Assembly (NCBI RefSeq): GCF_031624495.1
Contig: NZ_JAMQOP010000001.1
Coordinates: forward strand, 372,001 to 436,000
Reading direction: 5' to 3'
Origin: Halogeometricum sp. S1BR25-6
Lineage (GTDB): Archaea; Halobacteriota; Halobacteria; Halobacteriales; Haloferacaceae
DNA length: 64,000 nucleotides
The notes beneath the pieces are model-generated. The model saw only the letters and a list, made by a program, of their open reading frames with translations. It searched no databases and had not been told where the DNA came from. Within the stretch, counting starts at the first letter, position 1. Every line of letters begins with the position of its first letter. Made by a program: the position numbers and the translations under genes. Shown piece by piece: positions 52,150 through 60,061 of the stretch.

Positions 52150-52620
52150 TGGCTCTGTTGAAATCCTCAGCCGCTGATAGTTTGCTGAGGCCGTGCTGAA
52201 TAGAGGGCGCAAATCGGTCACGGACTCGGAACCTACTGTAAGAGAATCGCGTCGCTCAGAATAGGCGTTCAACGGACCATTCGGCACAGGAAAATAATAG
52301 CGACTCTGGAGAATCTCTATATAGTTGCAATATCTAAGATATTATTCAATGACAGGTGAAGCCACTCAACGACTTGCTATTCTACTAGGCGTGATTGCTT
52401 GCTTCGGACAAATCCGCATCTACGGGCAGGGATTTGGTAGGGTCTGGCCGTACACTGTCCTAATCTGGCTCTCAGTGATTATTGGAATCTATGGATTCTA
52501 TTTGTCGCTTCAAGAGCCGGTTGCTTGAGGAACCTTCTAACCCCGAACTCAATAAGCAAGCGCTACTGAGTAGCTGTTTCAGCAGGAAAAGTATCGAACT
52601 CAGAAGATTCAATAGAGCCA
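52150..52620. mobile_element. Cargo element E4 (471 bp)
   Basis: The left end is intact (tggctctgttgaaatcc, then gatagtttgctgaggccg and gctgaatagagggcgcaaat). The right end (gaagattcaatagagcca) is a degenerate inverted copy of the terminus and aligns with other right ends. The only gene is a 59-residue two-pass membrane protein, oriented away from the left end as in E1-E3. No target duplication is evident. Confidence 0.65.
52349..52528 (+). CDS. Two-pass small membrane protein, cargo of E4
   Basis: 59 residues starting MTGEATQRLAILLGVIACFG, then VWPYTVLIWLSVIIGIYGFY, ending LSLQEPVA. A TATA-rich stretch (ctatatagttgcaatatc) lies about 25-35 bases upstream. It is equal in length to the E1 cargo. 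Function is unknown. Confidence 0.6.
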   Translation: MTGEATQRLAILLGVIACFGQIRIYGQGFGRVWPYTVLIWLSVIIGIYGFYLSLQEPVA

Positions 52621-52625
52621 GTCGC

Positions 52626-54770
52626 TCAACCGCTAAAGCGCGAGCGAAGGCGTGAGAGGAATCCGGGACGAGCCACTGTTGCTGTATCCTCACCAAGCCA
52701 CTCGTAGAACTCGTCAGGTGTCTTTATCACCAAGTCCAGCCCTCGTTTTTCGACACGGACCGTCATCGGAGGGTCGCGTTTGTAGGTGTGTATCTCATAG
52801 CTCATCGACTCGTCAAAGGAAATCACGAGCGTATCCTTTTCTTCGGAGAGCTCAACGTCGTCACGTTCCAGCAAATCGTGCCAGCGTGAGCGGCCTGTGT
52901 CGTGAATACGCTCAGCAGGCTCATGAGGGAAGTACTCGGGAGGGTTGCGTTCGGCACGGTCGTAGAGTGCGAGCATCGTTTCGCGCACCTCTGCGAGTGT
53001 GTCGTCGTCTTCAGCAAGTCGCAAGTCGTGGGCAAGATACGCGTGGCCGAACCATGAGAACAGCGGGTTGTGCTTAGAAATGAGTTCGTTGACCTGTGCC
53101 TCCCCGCGCCGCGAGGTTTGGAAGTTCACGTCGAAGTGCAGAATCTTCGCGCGGTTTCGGAACCATTGGTTGGGACGCTTGTCGTTTGAGATGAACGCGA
53201 ACATTGGGTACGGTGATTCATCCGTCCAGCCCTTCCAGAAATTGCGTAGCGTATCGAGACTGTGGACCTTCTGCTTAGTGATATCGTCCACTACGACGGG
53301 GAAAGTAGTGTGCGCAGAGCGCATATTCCGCACGTTGCGTTTGCCGATTTCGTCAGCGTCCACCGCTGATTCGACGCGTCCCGCGCTAATCATTCCGAGT
53401 GCGAACTCGGTGAACGTTCCCTTGCCGCCATTAGATTCACCATAGACGTAGAGATAGGGTAATGCCTTGTCAAGGTCCACGTCGTGCGAACGGTAAAATC
53501 GCGCCTGCCGGTTCGCGAATGGAGCCCAAAAGAACCACAGCAGTGCTTCCATCATGTGTGCCTTGACCGCTGTCGGGTTATTCGAGTTACCGTGGTTGTC
53601 TACTGTTTCAAAATACGCCTCCATATCAGCGAGCGCATCGTTGATGAGGGTGGTATCGGCAGGAGGTGGGCTCGTCATGCTGTAGACCTGCCCATCGTGA
53701 TGGAATTTCAGACGGTCTTCGGCGTCATTGAGCTTCATCGTCGGCACCGAGAAGACCTCCTTCGTATAGCGATGGAATGCCGAAGGTGTGAGGTTCAGCG
53801 TGTCATTCGAGACGGTCGCATCAAAGTCCTTCATCTTCGACACCGTGTCGACTGTGGTGGCGTCATAGCCACGTAGCGAGAGATTGATTTGGGCTTTGGG
53901 AGCGTCCGAAATAGGAGAATCAGATTCTTCCTCACTATCAGAGTCCGCGTCTGTATCTACGGCGCTACCATCCTCGGGGAGTTCAGCCTCTGAGCCGTCA
54001 TCGAGCACGAGATTAACCGTCTCAACCTCCGAGTCGATATGGTCGGCGAGTTTACCGTGAATCTCCCCGAGTTCATCAGTCGTTCCGACCTTTCCCTCGG
54101 TGTAGAGGTTAATGACTTTCTCGCGGTCATCACCTGACAACTCGATTCGCTCGGTGAGGTCTTCAAGGAAGGGTCCCTTGTTGTTGTATGCGCGATGCTC
54201 TTCGTATAGGCCCATGAACTCCGTGTGAAGAGTACTCCCTTTCGCGGTGTCGTAGACGACACCCATATTCGTCTGGTTCGACCACGCGTTCTTTGAGAGA
54301 TTAGGTGAACCTACGATGATGCGAACCCGTACTTCAGAATCGGCAGGCTTGTCATTTGAACTGCTGTCGCCGTAATCTGCGAGTGACACAGACTCGTCGG
54401 CGGCAGAAACAGTGGTATCTGGTTTGGCCTCGTACTCGATAAGATAGAGTTTCGAGTGGACCTCCTTGGTCTCGCAGAGATAGATGACCAACCGTCCCTC
54501 ACAGCGCAGACGTTCGAGGCGGTCAGCGGTTTCTGGTTTGTCGATAAGGCGCTCGCGATAGTCGTCTACGTCACCAACCACGACTTCCAGTACCTCAAGG
54601 TCACCAAGCTCGTCAAATAATTTGAGAACAAATTCTGGAGAGTCACAGTACGTGACTACGTGCATTCGAGTTGCGTCGGTGAAGTTTTCAGAAAATGACC
54701 GCCAGCTTTTGAATATCTCTGCGTGGCACGAGTCATCTGCTTCAGTAGCGAGTGGCATCTCAAAGCCCAT
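52626..54770 (-). CDS. PLD-like domain fused to SF3-like ATPase (candidate replication protein)
   Basis: 714 residues. An N-terminal phospholipase-D-like domain has EVHSKLYLIEY (His105, Lys107) and GSPNLSKNAWSNQTNMGVVY (about 154-173), giving one HxK...GSxN set. After a long acidic linker (about 250-300) a helicase-type ATPase follows: LPYLYVYGESNGGKGTFTEF (Walker A at 444-452), FPVVVDDITKQK (Walker B at 490-501) and FAFISNDKRPN (sensor, Asn529). This fold order fits superfamily 3 helicases of plasmids and viruses. It starts at an ATG with a TATA-like tttattagcttt upstream. Confidence 0.7.
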   Translation of the reverse strand: MGFEMPLATEADDSCHAEIFKSWRSFSENFTDATRMHVVTYCDSPEFVLKLFDELGDLEVLEVVVGDVDDYRERLIDKPETADRLERLRCEGRLVIYLCETKEVHSKLYLIEYEAKPDTTVSAADESVSLADYGDSSSNDKPADSEVRVRIIVGSPNLSKNAWSNQTNMGVVYDTAKGSTLHTEFMGLYEEHRAYNNKGPFLEDLTERIELSGDDREKVINLYTEGKVGTTDELGEIHGKLADHIDSEVETVNLVLDDGSEAELPEDGSAVDTDADSDSEEESDSPISDAPKAQINLSLRGYDATTVDTVSKMKDFDATVSNDTLNLTPSAFHRYTKEVFSVPTMKLNDAEDRLKFHHDGQVYSMTSPPPADTTLINDALADMEAYFETVDNHGNSNNPTAVKAHMMEALLWFFWAPFANRQARFYRSHDVDLDKALPYLYVYGESNGGKGTFTEFALGMISAGRVESAVDADEIGKRNVRNMRSAHTTFPVVVDDITKQKVHSLDTLRNFWKGWTDESPYPMFAFISNDKRPNQWFRNRAKILHFDVNFQTSRRGEAQVNELISKHNPLFSWFGHAYLAHDLRLAEDDDTLAEVRETMLALYDRAERNPPEYFPHEPAERIHDTGRSRWHDLLERDDVELSEEKDTLVISFDESMSYEIHTYKRDPPMTVRVEKRGLDLVIKTPDEFYEWLGEDTATVARPGFLSRLRSRFSG

Positions 54771-54871
54771 TACCCAGTACAGACGAAATTAAAGCTAATA
54801 AACATATCACATGCACCCGTGCGATATGAGATTGATGAAAAATCCGTACGATTGGTCAGCCATTCAACATC

Positions 54872-55783
54872 TCAGCTGTCAGAGAGCATCTCTTCGGGAG
54901 CGCAGTCACCGCAATAGACGACTTGGCCGAACGATTGGTCGCTCTTCTTGTCGGTTCGGTCGGTCCGCTTATAGGATGCAACGATGACAGTGCCATAGGT
55001 GCGATGCACAGCACCGCAAACATCGCAGGTCAACGGACCCAACTCGAACCCGTCGTCACTTAATTCGTCCCAATCGGCGTCTGTCCACTGAACAGCGTCT
55101 GGAACTGCCCATTCTTTGTTCGTCTGCTTCGCGTGGTCTGCATTCTCCTGATACGCTTCGGCTAGTTCTTGGTCATCTGGGCCCGACTGCATCCGCTCAG
55201 TCGCTTCGTCGAATGAGAGTCGGTCACTGTTCTCGTCCCCAGTTTCGTCGTCCTCTAAAACTGTTTGTTGAGCACTCTTGTTGACTGAGTCGGAGAGGTT
55301 GTCTACGTTGTTGCTGGTGGAGAGGCTATCTTCTCCGAGGCCAGTCCCATCCTTGCTGTCACCTTCGTTGAGACGCAGGGCTTGCTTGACCTCTGCTGGG
55401 AGCTCTGGACGTGGAGCCGCTTCGTAGCCAAGGATTATGGCGGGCTTCTCCATTTTCTGATAGATTGCTTGAACGAGAGGATAGCCCTTGAGATAGTTGT
55501 TCTCGCCGAGGAGTCGAATCCCTGAAGGAGTGAATCCGTAGAACTCGGATGGGCCCACAAGGTTCTCATCGTTGAGCGAGTAGACTGCTAGGATGTTTTT
55601 CTCGATGAGGGTTTGAAGTTCGTCTTCTACGTTATCCCGGCTGGTATCTGCAACGAAGTGGTTGATTTCTTCAACTGTTGCGAGGTGCTTTGGATGGCCC
55701 AGTACCATCTGGACGATACTGTGCGGAACAGACTCGCGGAGATAGTTTCGCAAGGCATCCTCGTCGTAGTCTAAGTCGGTCAT
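54872..55783 (-). CDS. Winged-helix protein with C-terminal zinc finger
   Basis: 303 residues. The N-terminal winged helix is VQMVLGHPKHLATVEEINHF, then NVEDELQTLIEKNILAVYSL. An acidic low-complexity middle (about 140-220) follows. The C-terminal zinc motif is LTCDVCGAVHRTYG and VYCGDCAPEEML (two CxxC pairs). It is a likely DNA-binding regulator or replication factor. Its start overlaps the stop of the next upstream gene by 4 bases. Confidence 0.65.
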   Translation of the reverse strand: MTDLDYDEDALRNYLRESVPHSIVQMVLGHPKHLATVEEINHFVADTSRDNVEDELQTLIEKNILAVYSLNDENLVGPSEFYGFTPSGIRLLGENNYLKGYPLVQAIYQKMEKPAIILGYEAAPRPELPAEVKQALRLNEGDSKDGTGLGEDSLSTSNNVDNLSDSVNKSAQQTVLEDDETGDENSDRLSFDEATERMQSGPDDQELAEAYQENADHAKQTNKEWAVPDAVQWTDADWDELSDDGFELGPLTCDVCGAVHRTYGTVIVASYKRTDRTDKKSDQSFGQVVYCGDCAPEEMLSDS

Positions 55784-56013
55784 GGGTAGCCCTCACCCGA
55801 TTCTGCGTTGCTACGGTACTTACGAGCCAGTTCGTCGTCAGTTACTGGCTGGACTCTCTCGTTCGATATCTCAAAGGCTGCGACCCGCGATATACGGTTC
55901 CACTGCTCCTCGTCGATGATATTCCTCGCCTCAGCGCGGGAAATCTCACCGTAGAAGAACTGTTTGTAGACGCCCACGAGATGCTCTATATTCTCGGAGT
56001 CTGTGTCGGTCAT
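55780..56013 (-). CDS. Small helical protein
   Basis: 77 residues: SENIEHLVGVYKQFFYGEIS, RAEARNIIDEEQWNRISRVA, AFEISNERVQPVTDDELARK. Helical and acidic. No family is recognised. It overlaps both neighbours by 4 bases, so it is part of one translationally coupled set. Confidence 0.5.
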   Translation of the reverse strand: MTDTDSENIEHLVGVYKQFFYGEISRAEARNIIDEEQWNRISRVAAFEISNERVQPVTDDELARKYRSNAESGEGYP

Positions 56014-56273
56014 GGGTTAGCCTCTGGTTCTTCTTCTACGCCGTCTCCGTCTTCGTCAATGATGTCGGCTTGAGCAATCAAATATCTTCCAACTCTTCGG
56101 GCTTCGTCCGGGTCGAGTCTAACTCCAAGAGCGATGGACCCATGGCTCATCATGGATTCTAAGCCGAGTCGAAGGTGCACACCATGAACGACCTCAAGTT
56201 TGGTGCGGACGTTACGACCAGTTTCGACTTCCGCAAATCCACCTTCGTTGTTGCTGGGAAATTCTATCTCCAT
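56010..56273 (-). CDS. Tandem paralog A
   Basis: 87 residues: MEIEFPSNNEGGFAEVETGR, LRLGLESMMSHGSIALGVRL, DPDEARRVGRYLIAQADIID. It shares the F-P-x-N-x-G-G-F-A-E-x-E-[ST]-G and G-x-x-L-G-[IV]-x-L-[DN]-P-[DE]-E-A-x-x-V-G-x-Y-L-x-A-Q-A pattern with the two genes upstream of it. Probably a small beta-plus-helix protein; function is unknown. Confidence 0.55.
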   Translation of the reverse strand: MEIEFPSNNEGGFAEVETGRNVRTKLEVVHGVHLRLGLESMMSHGSIALGVRLDPDEARRVGRYLIAQADIIDEDGDGVEEEPEANP

Positions 56274-56274
56274 T

Positions 56275-56508
56275 TCACTGGTCCTCCTGCGCTAAGGTCG
56301 CTTGGGCGGTCAGATATTCGCCGACTTGTTGGGCTTCTTCGGGGTTGAGGTTGATTCCGAGACGGAGTCGTCCATGGTGCATTTGGGCCAACAGGTCAAT
56401 GCGGATTCCGTTGTCGTTGATAATCCGGAACGTCGTATCAATATGACCGCCGCTCTCTAGTTCGGCGAACCCACCGTGGTCGTTATCGGGAAATTTGATT
56501 TCCATCAT
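56275..56508 (-). CDS. Tandem paralog B
   Basis: 77 residues: MMEIKFPDNDHGGFAELESG, IRIDLLAQMHHGRLRLGINL, NPEEAQQVGEYLTAQATLAQ. It is clearly homologous to paralog A. It overlaps the end of paralog C by 4 bases, and paralog A starts just after its stop. An ancestral gene seems to have been duplicated twice. Confidence 0.55.
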   Translation of the reverse strand: MMEIKFPDNDHGGFAELESGGHIDTTFRIINDNGIRIDLLAQMHHGRLRLGINLNPEEAQQVGEYLTAQATLAQEDQ

Positions 56509-56741
56509 TGGTCTTCGTTCTCTCGGATAGTACCTGATTGGAAGCTGAGATATTGACCAAATCGCTTGGCTTTGTTAGGGTTGAGTCCGACGCCAAAGGA
56601 GATGCGTCCTGTGCTGGATTGAGGCATCATAGAGATGCGGACTTTGGATTGCGCAGAGCGGAAGGCCTCTAGTTTGTTGCAGGCGGTGGGTCCTGAGTCT
56701 AGTTCTACCCACTTGCTCTCGTCTTCAACGATGAGTTCCAT
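56505..56741 (-). CDS. Tandem paralog C
   Basis: 78 residues: MELIVEDESKWVELDSGPTA, VRISMMPQSSTGRISFGVGL, NPNKAKRFGQYLSFQSGTIR. It is the most divergent of the three but keeps the W/F-x-E-L-x-S-G, G-R-I-x-x-G-V-x-L-N-P and Q-Y-L motifs. It is the first gene of the set, with an AT-rich promoter region upstream (56,745-56,800). Confidence 0.55.
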   Translation of the reverse strand: MELIVEDESKWVELDSGPTACNKLEAFRSAQSKVRISMMPQSSTGRISFGVGLNPNKAKRFGQYLSFQSGTIRENEDQ

Positions 56742-57062
56742 GATAGTGGTATCTCGACTCCCCTATTCAAGGGTAGAGTATAATTCAGAATATCAGTTAT
56801 TGACATTTTACACGTCGACATCCGCCATGGAATAGTTAGATTTCCAGACGAAATGTGGGGGGGGGGGGTCGGAACCACTGGAAATCTCTCACTTAATCCA
56901 CCCTGTTTGGGTATGGAATTTAGAAGACCAGAGCATTTCTGGTCGGGTCTGGTTGCTTATAAGCTACCGTCCGTCGATTCAGGCTTGAGTCGATTTGCAG
57001 GGTGTTCGAATGTCTCAGCCTTAGAAGGCTGAAGCGATGGCTCAGAGTGCTGAAATCGGAGG
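56742..57062. other. Right-end spacer with G-tract and hairpin
   Basis: A 321-base gap between the last gene of the element and the right att site. It contains a run of 12 G at 56,857-56,868 and a hairpin tcagccttagaaggctga (57,015-57,032) that resembles the tRNA-His anticodon arm. No gene is supported. Confidence 0.55.
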
Positions 57063-57108
57063 AGGTCCGGGTGCGAGAATCGAACCCGCGTCTCAGCCTC
57101 CACAAGGC
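57063..57108. repeat. Right attachment site
   Basis: 46 bases identical to 18,668-18,713. It forms the 3' half of the intact tRNA-His gene, so integration restored the tRNA with sequence brought by the element. Confidence 0.9.
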
Positions 57109-57138
57109 TGAAGGATAGTCCACTACCCTAACCCGGAC
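57065..57138 (-). tRNA. tRNA-His(GTG)
   Basis: The minus strand folds as a tRNA: the acceptor gtccgggt pairs with acccggac (including the extra G-1:C73 pair typical of tRNA-His), the anticodon stem is cagcc/ggctg with loop ttgtgga, giving anticodon GTG, and the T-arm contains ggttcgattct. CCA is not encoded. It is the integration site of the element. Confidence 0.95.
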
Positions 57139-57261
57139 ACGCAGTTACTGGTACCCTCGTGTGACTAAAATACGTTACGACTCCGCGGAGGCGTGCGAGA
57201 GAAGCGCACGCCGCCGCCCACCGGGACGCTTTTTGCGACGACCGGACTAGAACCGGCAACT

Positions 57262-57717
57262 GTGGCCATCACGGACAAGATCTACCTCAAAAACCACCGC
57301 GAAATCGTCTCGCAACTGGACGTGAACATCCCGAAGGGGGCGTTCAAGGGTGCGACGATGGACGTACTTTACTCGGGCGAAGGCCTCTCAAAGGTGGACG
57401 CCGCGACGCGCGACAGACTCCTCGACTTCGCGAAGGACTTCTTGGACCCCGAGAACCCCGACGACCTCTACACCGGCTACCCCGAACGGCAGTTCGTAAC
57501 GTACGTCCTCGAACTCCGCGCGCAGGGCCTCGGCCCGGACGCCATCGTCGACGTGATGGGCGACGAGTACATGCTGTACGCCTACCCCGGCGACGTGCTC
57601 TCCTTCCTCGACGACGCCGTGCGGACGCTCGAAGCCGTCGAGACGCTCTCGAACGTCGAGGGCAACGACGAGATGGAGCGGAAGGCGCGGGACGCGAAGC
57701 GGGCGCTCAGCGGCTGA
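57262..57717 (+). CDS. Conserved haloarchaeal protein of unknown function
   Basis: 151 residues from the GTG at 57262: ITDKIYLKNHREIVSQLDVN, IPKGAFKGATMDVLYSGEGL, DLYTGYPERQFVTYVLELRA. The sequence is soluble, mixed alpha/beta and acidic. The upstream frame is not used because its residues lie in the promoter region (ctaaaatac TATA-like, 57,165-57,175). The family is not named here. Confidence 0.65.
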   Translation: MAITDKIYLKNHREIVSQLDVNIPKGAFKGATMDVLYSGEGLSKVDAATRDRLLDFAKDFLDPENPDDLYTGYPERQFVTYVLELRAQGLGPDAIVDVMGDEYMLYAYPGDVLSFLDDAVRTLEAVETLSNVEGNDEMERKARDAKRALSG

Positions 57718-57759
57718 GAACGCAGGAACGAGCGCGAGGACGAAATCCCCGCGATTCGG

Positions 57760-58167
57760 CTACCCCAGACGGAACGACGGTTCGTCGGCCTCGCCGTCCA
57801 AGTCTTCCAGTTGGATGACGTCTTCCTCCTCGTCTTCGAGTTGTTCGCGGAGGTAGTTGACGTAGCGTTTGTGCTCTTCGAGTTGTTCGCGGAGGTGGTC
57901 CGCCTCCAGTTCGAGACGCTCGTGCTCGCGGACGAAGCTCTTCGGAACCCGAACCTTCGGCGGGAACGACTCCTCTTCCTCGGCGCCCATCGCTTCGAGT
58001 TCGTGGTCCGGTACGACCTGCACCTGACCGTCGTGGGCAACGAGGGTGTCTACGTAGTCGCGGAAGACGGCCGACAGCGAGATGTCCCGCTCCTCGGCTA
58101 TCTCCCGAAGCGTCTCGAACGCGTCCTCGTTGACGCGGAACGAGATGGTCTTGTTCTTGTTGCCCAT
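57760..58167 (-). CDS. Ribbon-helix-helix-type DNA-binding protein with coiled coil
   Basis: 135 residues. The N-terminus GNKNKTISFRVNEDAFETLR, then EIAEERDISLSAVFRDYVDT, matches a ribbon-helix-helix fold. An acidic coiled coil (RLELEADHLREQLEEHKRYV, then NYLREQLEDEEED) follows and ends in an acidic tail. It likely dimerises and binds DNA. It lies downstream of the RPA genes on the same strand with a 95-base gap. Confidence 0.7.
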   Translation of the reverse strand: MGNKNKTISFRVNEDAFETLREIAEERDISLSAVFRDYVDTLVAHDGQVQVVPDHELEAMGAEEEESFPPKVRVPKSFVREHERLELEADHLREQLEEHKRYVNYLREQLEDEEEDVIQLEDLDGEADEPSFRLG

Positions 58168-58262
58168 GCTGCTCGAAAGTTGTCGCTCGGAGATACTTAA
58201 TGCTTCGTCAGACGACTACCGCGGCGAAAAATCGGAGCTGACCGGCCCGCGCGGGCGTCGGT

Positions 58263-58934
58263 CTACGCGTTCGGTTCCGGCGAGGCGGTGTCCGTATCGG
58301 TGCCCGAACTCTCGGAGTCGGACCCCTCGGACTCTTCGGACCCGCCGAGTTCGTCGCCGCCGGCCTCTTCGAGGCTCTGCAGGGCGGAGACGGCGGCCGT
58401 CTTGTAGCGGTCGACGGGGAGGTCGTACTCCTCGCGGGCCATGCGCCCGTACTCGTTGCCCTCCTCCTCGAACCGTTCGATGCGCTCGACCGTTCGCTGC
58501 GCCGTCTCGACCACCCAGCGGTCCCGCGTCTCGGCGTCGACGACGCTGATGGACTCGGGGCGTACGGAGACGTTGACGTTGCCGTCGTCCGTCTCGTACG
58601 TCCGCGGCTTGCCGACGACGGAGACGTACGCCGGCGGTTCGAGGTCGCGGAGCGCGCTCGCTGCCTCGGGTTGGTACTGCCCGGCGTAGACGAAGAACGT
58701 CCCCGTCGGGTCGACGATGCGGCCCCGCCAGTACTCGTTGTCCTCGCCCACGTCCTCCTTCTCGGTGAGGGTGCCGACGAGGAAGACGCGGTTGGCCTTC
58801 TCCCCCGAGGGGAGGAGCAGGTACACCGGCGCCCGTTCGTCGTCGGACTCCTTGAACGTGTAGCTGGCGTCGTTGAACTCTTCGGCGAATACTCGTCGGG
58901 CGACCTCTCGGGAGGGGACTTCGTTGGAACTCAT
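58263..58934 (-). CDS. RPA-associated protein (COG3390, RPAP-type)
   Basis: 223 residues. An OB-like region includes SGEKANRVFLVGTLTEKEDV, YWRGRIVDPTGTFFVYAGQY and LEPPAYVSVVGKPRTYETDD; a helical and acidic C-terminus follows. This is the RPA-associated protein that accompanies haloarchaeal RPA1 and RPA3. It starts directly next to the RPA stop codon (58,934/58,935), so they form an operon. No phosphoesterase gene follows, which points to the rpa3-rpap3 pair. Confidence 0.8.
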   Translation of the reverse strand: MSSNEVPSREVARRVFAEEFNDASYTFKESDDERAPVYLLLPSGEKANRVFLVGTLTEKEDVGEDNEYWRGRIVDPTGTFFVYAGQYQPEAASALRDLEPPAYVSVVGKPRTYETDDGNVNVSVRPESISVVDAETRDRWVVETAQRTVERIERFEEEGNEYGRMAREEYDLPVDRYKTAAVSALQSLEEAGGDELGGSEESEGSDSESSGTDTDTASPEPNA

Positions 58935-59894
58935 TTAGATCGACCTCGCTTCGATGAGGACTGCTTCGGCATCGGCCGGTCCGTTCAGCCGTTCGGTGTC
59001 GTCGGCGAGCACGTACCGCCCCAGCTCGGGGCCGGAGACGCGGTAGTACCTCCCGATGAGGTCCGTGCGCATCTCGTCGACGACCACGGTGGTGTCCAAG
59101 GCGTCCATCGCCATCTCCTGGGCCTCTTCCAAGGAGATGCCGGTCAGTTCTTCGGTCATGTCGCGGCCGAAGATGACCTCGTGGACGGCATCGCCGTCGT
59201 CGAGGACGCCCTTGATGCGGAGGTCGAACTCGCCCTCGACGTTGCCGTGCTCGTTACAGCGGCCGTTCTGGAGGACGCGCGTACAGCCCTCCTCGGGGCA
59301 GCGCTTGATGAGGCCGCTCCCGGACTGGATGTCCACGAGCGCGCCCTCGACGGTGGTGGCGTCGTCGCCGACTTCGATGTCCTCGTCGAGTTCTTCGATG
59401 CTGGTCGTCCGGTTGAGCTTCACCGAGAAGTTGCCCTGGTACTCGTCGGTGACGACGTTGCCGAGGCGGTACACCTTCCCCTCCTCGATTTCGGGGAGGT
59501 CGGAGGTGGTGAAGGAGACGAACTTCATCCGCCCGGACTCGTCGCCGAGGAGGCCCACCTGCGAGATGGACTCGCTTCGGGGCTCCCACAGTTCGACGAC
59601 TTTCGCGGTCACGTCGACCCACTGCTCGTCCTGGTCGATGTCCGCGAGGTGGACCTCCTCGTTCCCGCCGCGGCCGAGTTCGTCGCGGTCGAGGCCCGCC
59701 TCGTCGAGGTAGCTGTTGACGACGGAGCGGCGCGCCTCGTCGACGGGCACCCGGTACTCGTCGACGAGGTTCTGCAGTCGCTCCTCGACGTCGTCGGCGT
59801 CGATATCCAAGTGGTCTGAAAACTGGTCGGCAATCTCCTCCGCGTGGTTTCGCAGGTCTGACATGGTTTCACTCGCCTCCGCCTTGGTTTCCAT
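58935..59894 (-). CDS. rpa3: Replication protein A (RPA3-like ssDNA-binding protein)
   Basis: 319 residues from the ATG at 59894, with ttattaac TATA-like sequence about 30 bases upstream; an internal ATG 10 codons on (59,864) is an alternative. One OB fold covers about 80-175 (WVDVTAKVVELWEPRSESIS, QVGLLGDESGRMKFVSFTTS). A zinc-finger-like segment CPEEGCTRVLQNGRCNEHG (about 197-215) precedes a second beta-rich part. It binds single-stranded DNA in replication and repair. The symbol rpa3 is a tentative assignment based on the two-gene operon. Confidence 0.8.
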   Translation of the reverse strand: METKAEASETMSDLRNHAEEIADQFSDHLDIDADDVEERLQNLVDEYRVPVDEARRSVVNSYLDEAGLDRDELGRGGNEEVHLADIDQDEQWVDVTAKVVELWEPRSESISQVGLLGDESGRMKFVSFTTSDLPEIEEGKVYRLGNVVTDEYQGNFSVKLNRTTSIEELDEDIEVGDDATTVEGALVDIQSGSGLIKRCPEEGCTRVLQNGRCNEHGNVEGEFDLRIKGVLDDGDAVHEVIFGRDMTEELTGISLEEAQEMAMDALDTTVVVDEMRTDLIGRYYRVSGPELGRYVLADDTERLNGPADAEAVLIEARSI

Positions 59895-60061
59895 TGGGAG
59901 GCGTACGTCGGTTGGTTCGCTATGGTTAATAAGGTTACGTGCGGGACGAAACTGAAAACGCACTCTGTGCGCTCCCTACCGCCACAATTCGGCACTCTCC
60001 ACGATCCTGATTCCGGCCACCAACGGACCTATAGCCTCGGCGCGCCACCGCTCGGTAAGCG

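Larger units (their letters stand above)
18668..57108. mobile_element. Integrated element in tRNA-His (about 38.4 kb)
   Basis: Bounded by identical 46-bp copies of the tRNA-His 3' half (18,668-18,713 and 57,063-57,108). A tyrosine integrase lies about 400 bases inside the left copy, the intact tRNA is at the right end, and base composition drops sharply inside. Contents are typical of haloarchaeal integrated plasmids or genomic islands: small regulators, nucleotidyltransferases, toxin-antitoxin pairs, two defence operons, a serine recombinase and a replication-type module. No capsid, portal or terminase gene was recognised, so an integrated plasmid or island is more likely than a complete provirus. 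Confidence 0.85.

Noticed and set aside
18668-57108. Complete provirus
   Set aside because: No capsid, portal, terminase or packaging ATPase motif was found; the Tat-secreted and membrane proteins are not enough to claim virion genes.
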